A stretch of DNA of 7,745 nucleotides. Origin: JACKJP01 sp050186955 (GTDB lineage: Bacteria; Pseudomonadota; Alphaproteobacteria; Rhizobiales; Tepidamorphaceae). The stretch is taken from positions 1 through 7,745 of the forward strand of contig JBFWXZ010000156.1 in assembly GCA_050186955.1 (NCBI GenBank), given 5' to 3'. Made by a program: the position numbers and the translations under genes. Shown in pieces: positions 6,757 through 7,745 of this stretch. The first letter of the stretch is position 1; the number at the start of each line of letters is the position of its first letter. The notes below the pieces were generated by a model. It was given only the letters and a program-made list of their open reading frames with translations, was not told the DNA's origin and searched no databases.

Positions 6757-7745
6757 ATGAAATTCTTCGGCGGACAAGACATGTCTGCGGGATTTCCGCA
6801 CGCTTCCCGCGGTCTCACGGAGATCGACTCGCATGCGCGGCTGACCGAGGTCGGCGACGCGCACCTGCTTTTCAACGCCGGCTACGAGCGCGTCGGCAGC
6901 GATCTGCTGCTGAGCGACGAAAGCGGGCCGGCGCTGCTGATCCGCGGCTATTTCTCCCATGCCGAGCTGCCGGCGCTCGCCTCGCCGGCCGGCGCGCTGC
7001 TGAGCGGCCAGACGGTGCGTGCGCTGTCGGACGCCTCGGCGCTGCAGCTCTACGCCCAGACCGGGCCGGCAGCCGGCGCCGATCTGAAGAAGATCGGCGT
7101 CGTCGAGCAGCTCGACGGCACGGCGACGGCGACCCACGAGAACGGCACGGTCAGCGATCTGAAGACCGGCGACACCGTCTACCAGGGCGACATCATCCAG
7201 ACCGGCGGCGGCACGCATCTCGCCATCACCTTCGCCGACGGCACGGTCTTCACCATGTCCGCCGACGCGCGGATGGTGCTCGACAGCATGATCTACGAGC
7301 CCGGCGGCGGCAACAACTCGATGGTGTTCAGCCTCGTCCAGGGCGGCTTCTCCTTCGTCGCCGGCCAGGTCGCGCCGACCGGCGACATGAAGATCAACAC
7401 GCCGGTGGCGACGATGGGCATCCGCGGCACCGCGCCCTACGTCATCGTCGCCAATGACGGCGCGACCCAGTTCGCCATCCTGCCCGACCCGAATTCGGAC
7501 CATGTCGGCACCTATCAGCTCTTCAACCTGACGACCGGCGAGCTTATCGGCACGGTGTCGCAGGTCGGCACCCGGCTGGTCCTGCAATCGGCGCTCGACA
7601 CCCCGCTTTCGGAAGCGCAGACCGTCCAGCAACTGCTCGACTCGCAGGAGGTGCAGCAGCAGCTCACCGCCGCGTATCAGCAATCGCTGAACAACCCCTA
7701 TGTGAACCAGAGCACCGAATCGAGCTCCTACAGCAATCCGGGGAG
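6757..7745 (+). CDS. FecR-domain N-terminal part of a large, probably type I-secreted surface protein (3' end outside window)
   Basis: The frame stays open from ATG 6757 to the window end (329 residues, no stop), so the gene is 3'-partial. There is no Sec signal peptide, as expected for a type I substrate. Residues 30-97 form a small beta-rich module (VGSDLLLSDESGPALLIRGYF) often seen first in giant alphaproteobacterial repeat proteins. Residues 104-107 are PAAG. Residues about 114-225 are a FecR-type beta domain: IGVVEQLDGTATAT, LKTGDTVYQGDIIQTGGG, FADGTVFTMSADARMVLD, and the hallmark TPVATMGIRGT (215-225). From about 285 the chain turns Gln/Ser/Asn-rich, a likely linker to repeats beyond the window. 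An in-frame ATG at 6781 has GGCGGA 6 nt upstream and could be the real start; a TAG at 6649 closes the frame upstream. The protein stands divergent to the exporter operon and is probably its substrate. Its C-terminal secretion signal and repeats cannot be seen here. Confidence 0.85.
   Translation, partial: MKFFGGQDMSAGFPHASRGLTEIDSHARLTEVGDAHLLFNAGYERVGSDLLLSDESGPALLIRGYFSHAELPALASPAGALLSGQTVRALSDASALQLYAQTGPAAGADLKKIGVVEQLDGTATATHENGTVSDLKTGDTVYQGDIIQTGGGTHLAITFADGTVFTMSADARMVLDSMIYEPGGGNNSMVFSLVQGGFSFVAGQVAPTGDMKINTPVATMGIRGTAPYVIVANDGATQFAILPDPNSDHVGTYQLFNLTTGELIGTVSQVGTRLVLQSALDTPLSEAQTVQQLLDSQEVQQQLTAAYQQSLNNPYVNQSTESSSYSNPG

Noticed and set aside
6757..6840. Sec signal peptide or lipobox at the start of the FecR-domain protein
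   Set aside because: The N-terminus (MKFFGGQDMSAGFPHASRG) lacks a hydrophobic core and a lipobox Cys, whichever ATG is used.
6634..7683. 349-residue frame on the - strand opposite the FecR-domain gene
   Set aside because: The + strand frame shows a recognisable FecR domain; the reverse frame is low-complexity Arg/Gly/Asp/Val and would end inside the promoter region.
1..7745. tRNA, rRNA, CRISPR arrays, insertion sequences or transposase genes
   Set aside because: No cloverleaf-like or rRNA-like sequence, no regularly spaced repeats, and no transposase or terminal inverted repeats were seen on either strand; nearly all of the window is explained by the listed genes.

Overview
The window reads as chromosomal DNA of a GC-rich alphaproteobacterium, most likely of the Rhizobiales/Hyphomicrobiales type. 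The coding parts are close to 70% G+C by eye. Allantoicase paired with an AllA-type ureidoglycolate lyase, and FecR-domain giant secreted proteins carrying a 'TPVAT-G-IRGT' motif, are both familiar from that group. The taxonomic guess is an inference from protein style, not from a marker gene.

Left part (1-1387, + strand): the end of a purine (ureide) catabolism operon. It holds an allantoicase cut off at its 5' end (1-902) and ureidoglycolate lyase (899-1387), joined by a 4-bp GTGA overlap. Together they turn allantoate into two urea and one glyoxylate.

Middle (1394-6372, - strand): a complete type I secretion operon, transcribed right to left. In order it encodes a TolC-family outer-membrane channel (4987-6372), an ABC exporter with a degenerate C39-like N-terminal domain (2713-4929), and an HlyD-family membrane fusion protein (1394-2716). 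The ABC and HlyD genes overlap by 4 bp (ATGA). The operon ends tail to tail with the ureidoglycolate lyase gene, only 6 bp between the stop codons and no visible terminator.

Right part (6373-6756): a 384-bp divergent intergenic region. It contains an AT-rich island (6541-6660, 32.5% G+C by count), several short perfect palindromes and a plausible sigma-70-like promoter pointing right. From 6757 to the window end, on the + strand, lies the first 329 residues of a protein that continues beyond the window. It has no Sec signal peptide and starts with a small beta-rich module, followed by a PAAG tetrapeptide, a FecR-type beta domain and a Gln/Ser/Asn-rich linker. This is how very large type I-secreted repeat proteins (RTX, VCBS or cadherin-type adhesins) begin in Alphaproteobacteria.

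Working model (inference): the divergent FecR-domain protein is the dedicated substrate of the adjacent exporter. The N-terminal layout and the degenerate C39 domain invite comparison with the LapA/LapBCE adhesin system, in which an N-terminal module holds the adhesin in the outer-membrane TolC pore until a protease cuts at a di-alanine site. No LapG- or LapD-like gene lies in this window, so the retention idea is untested here.
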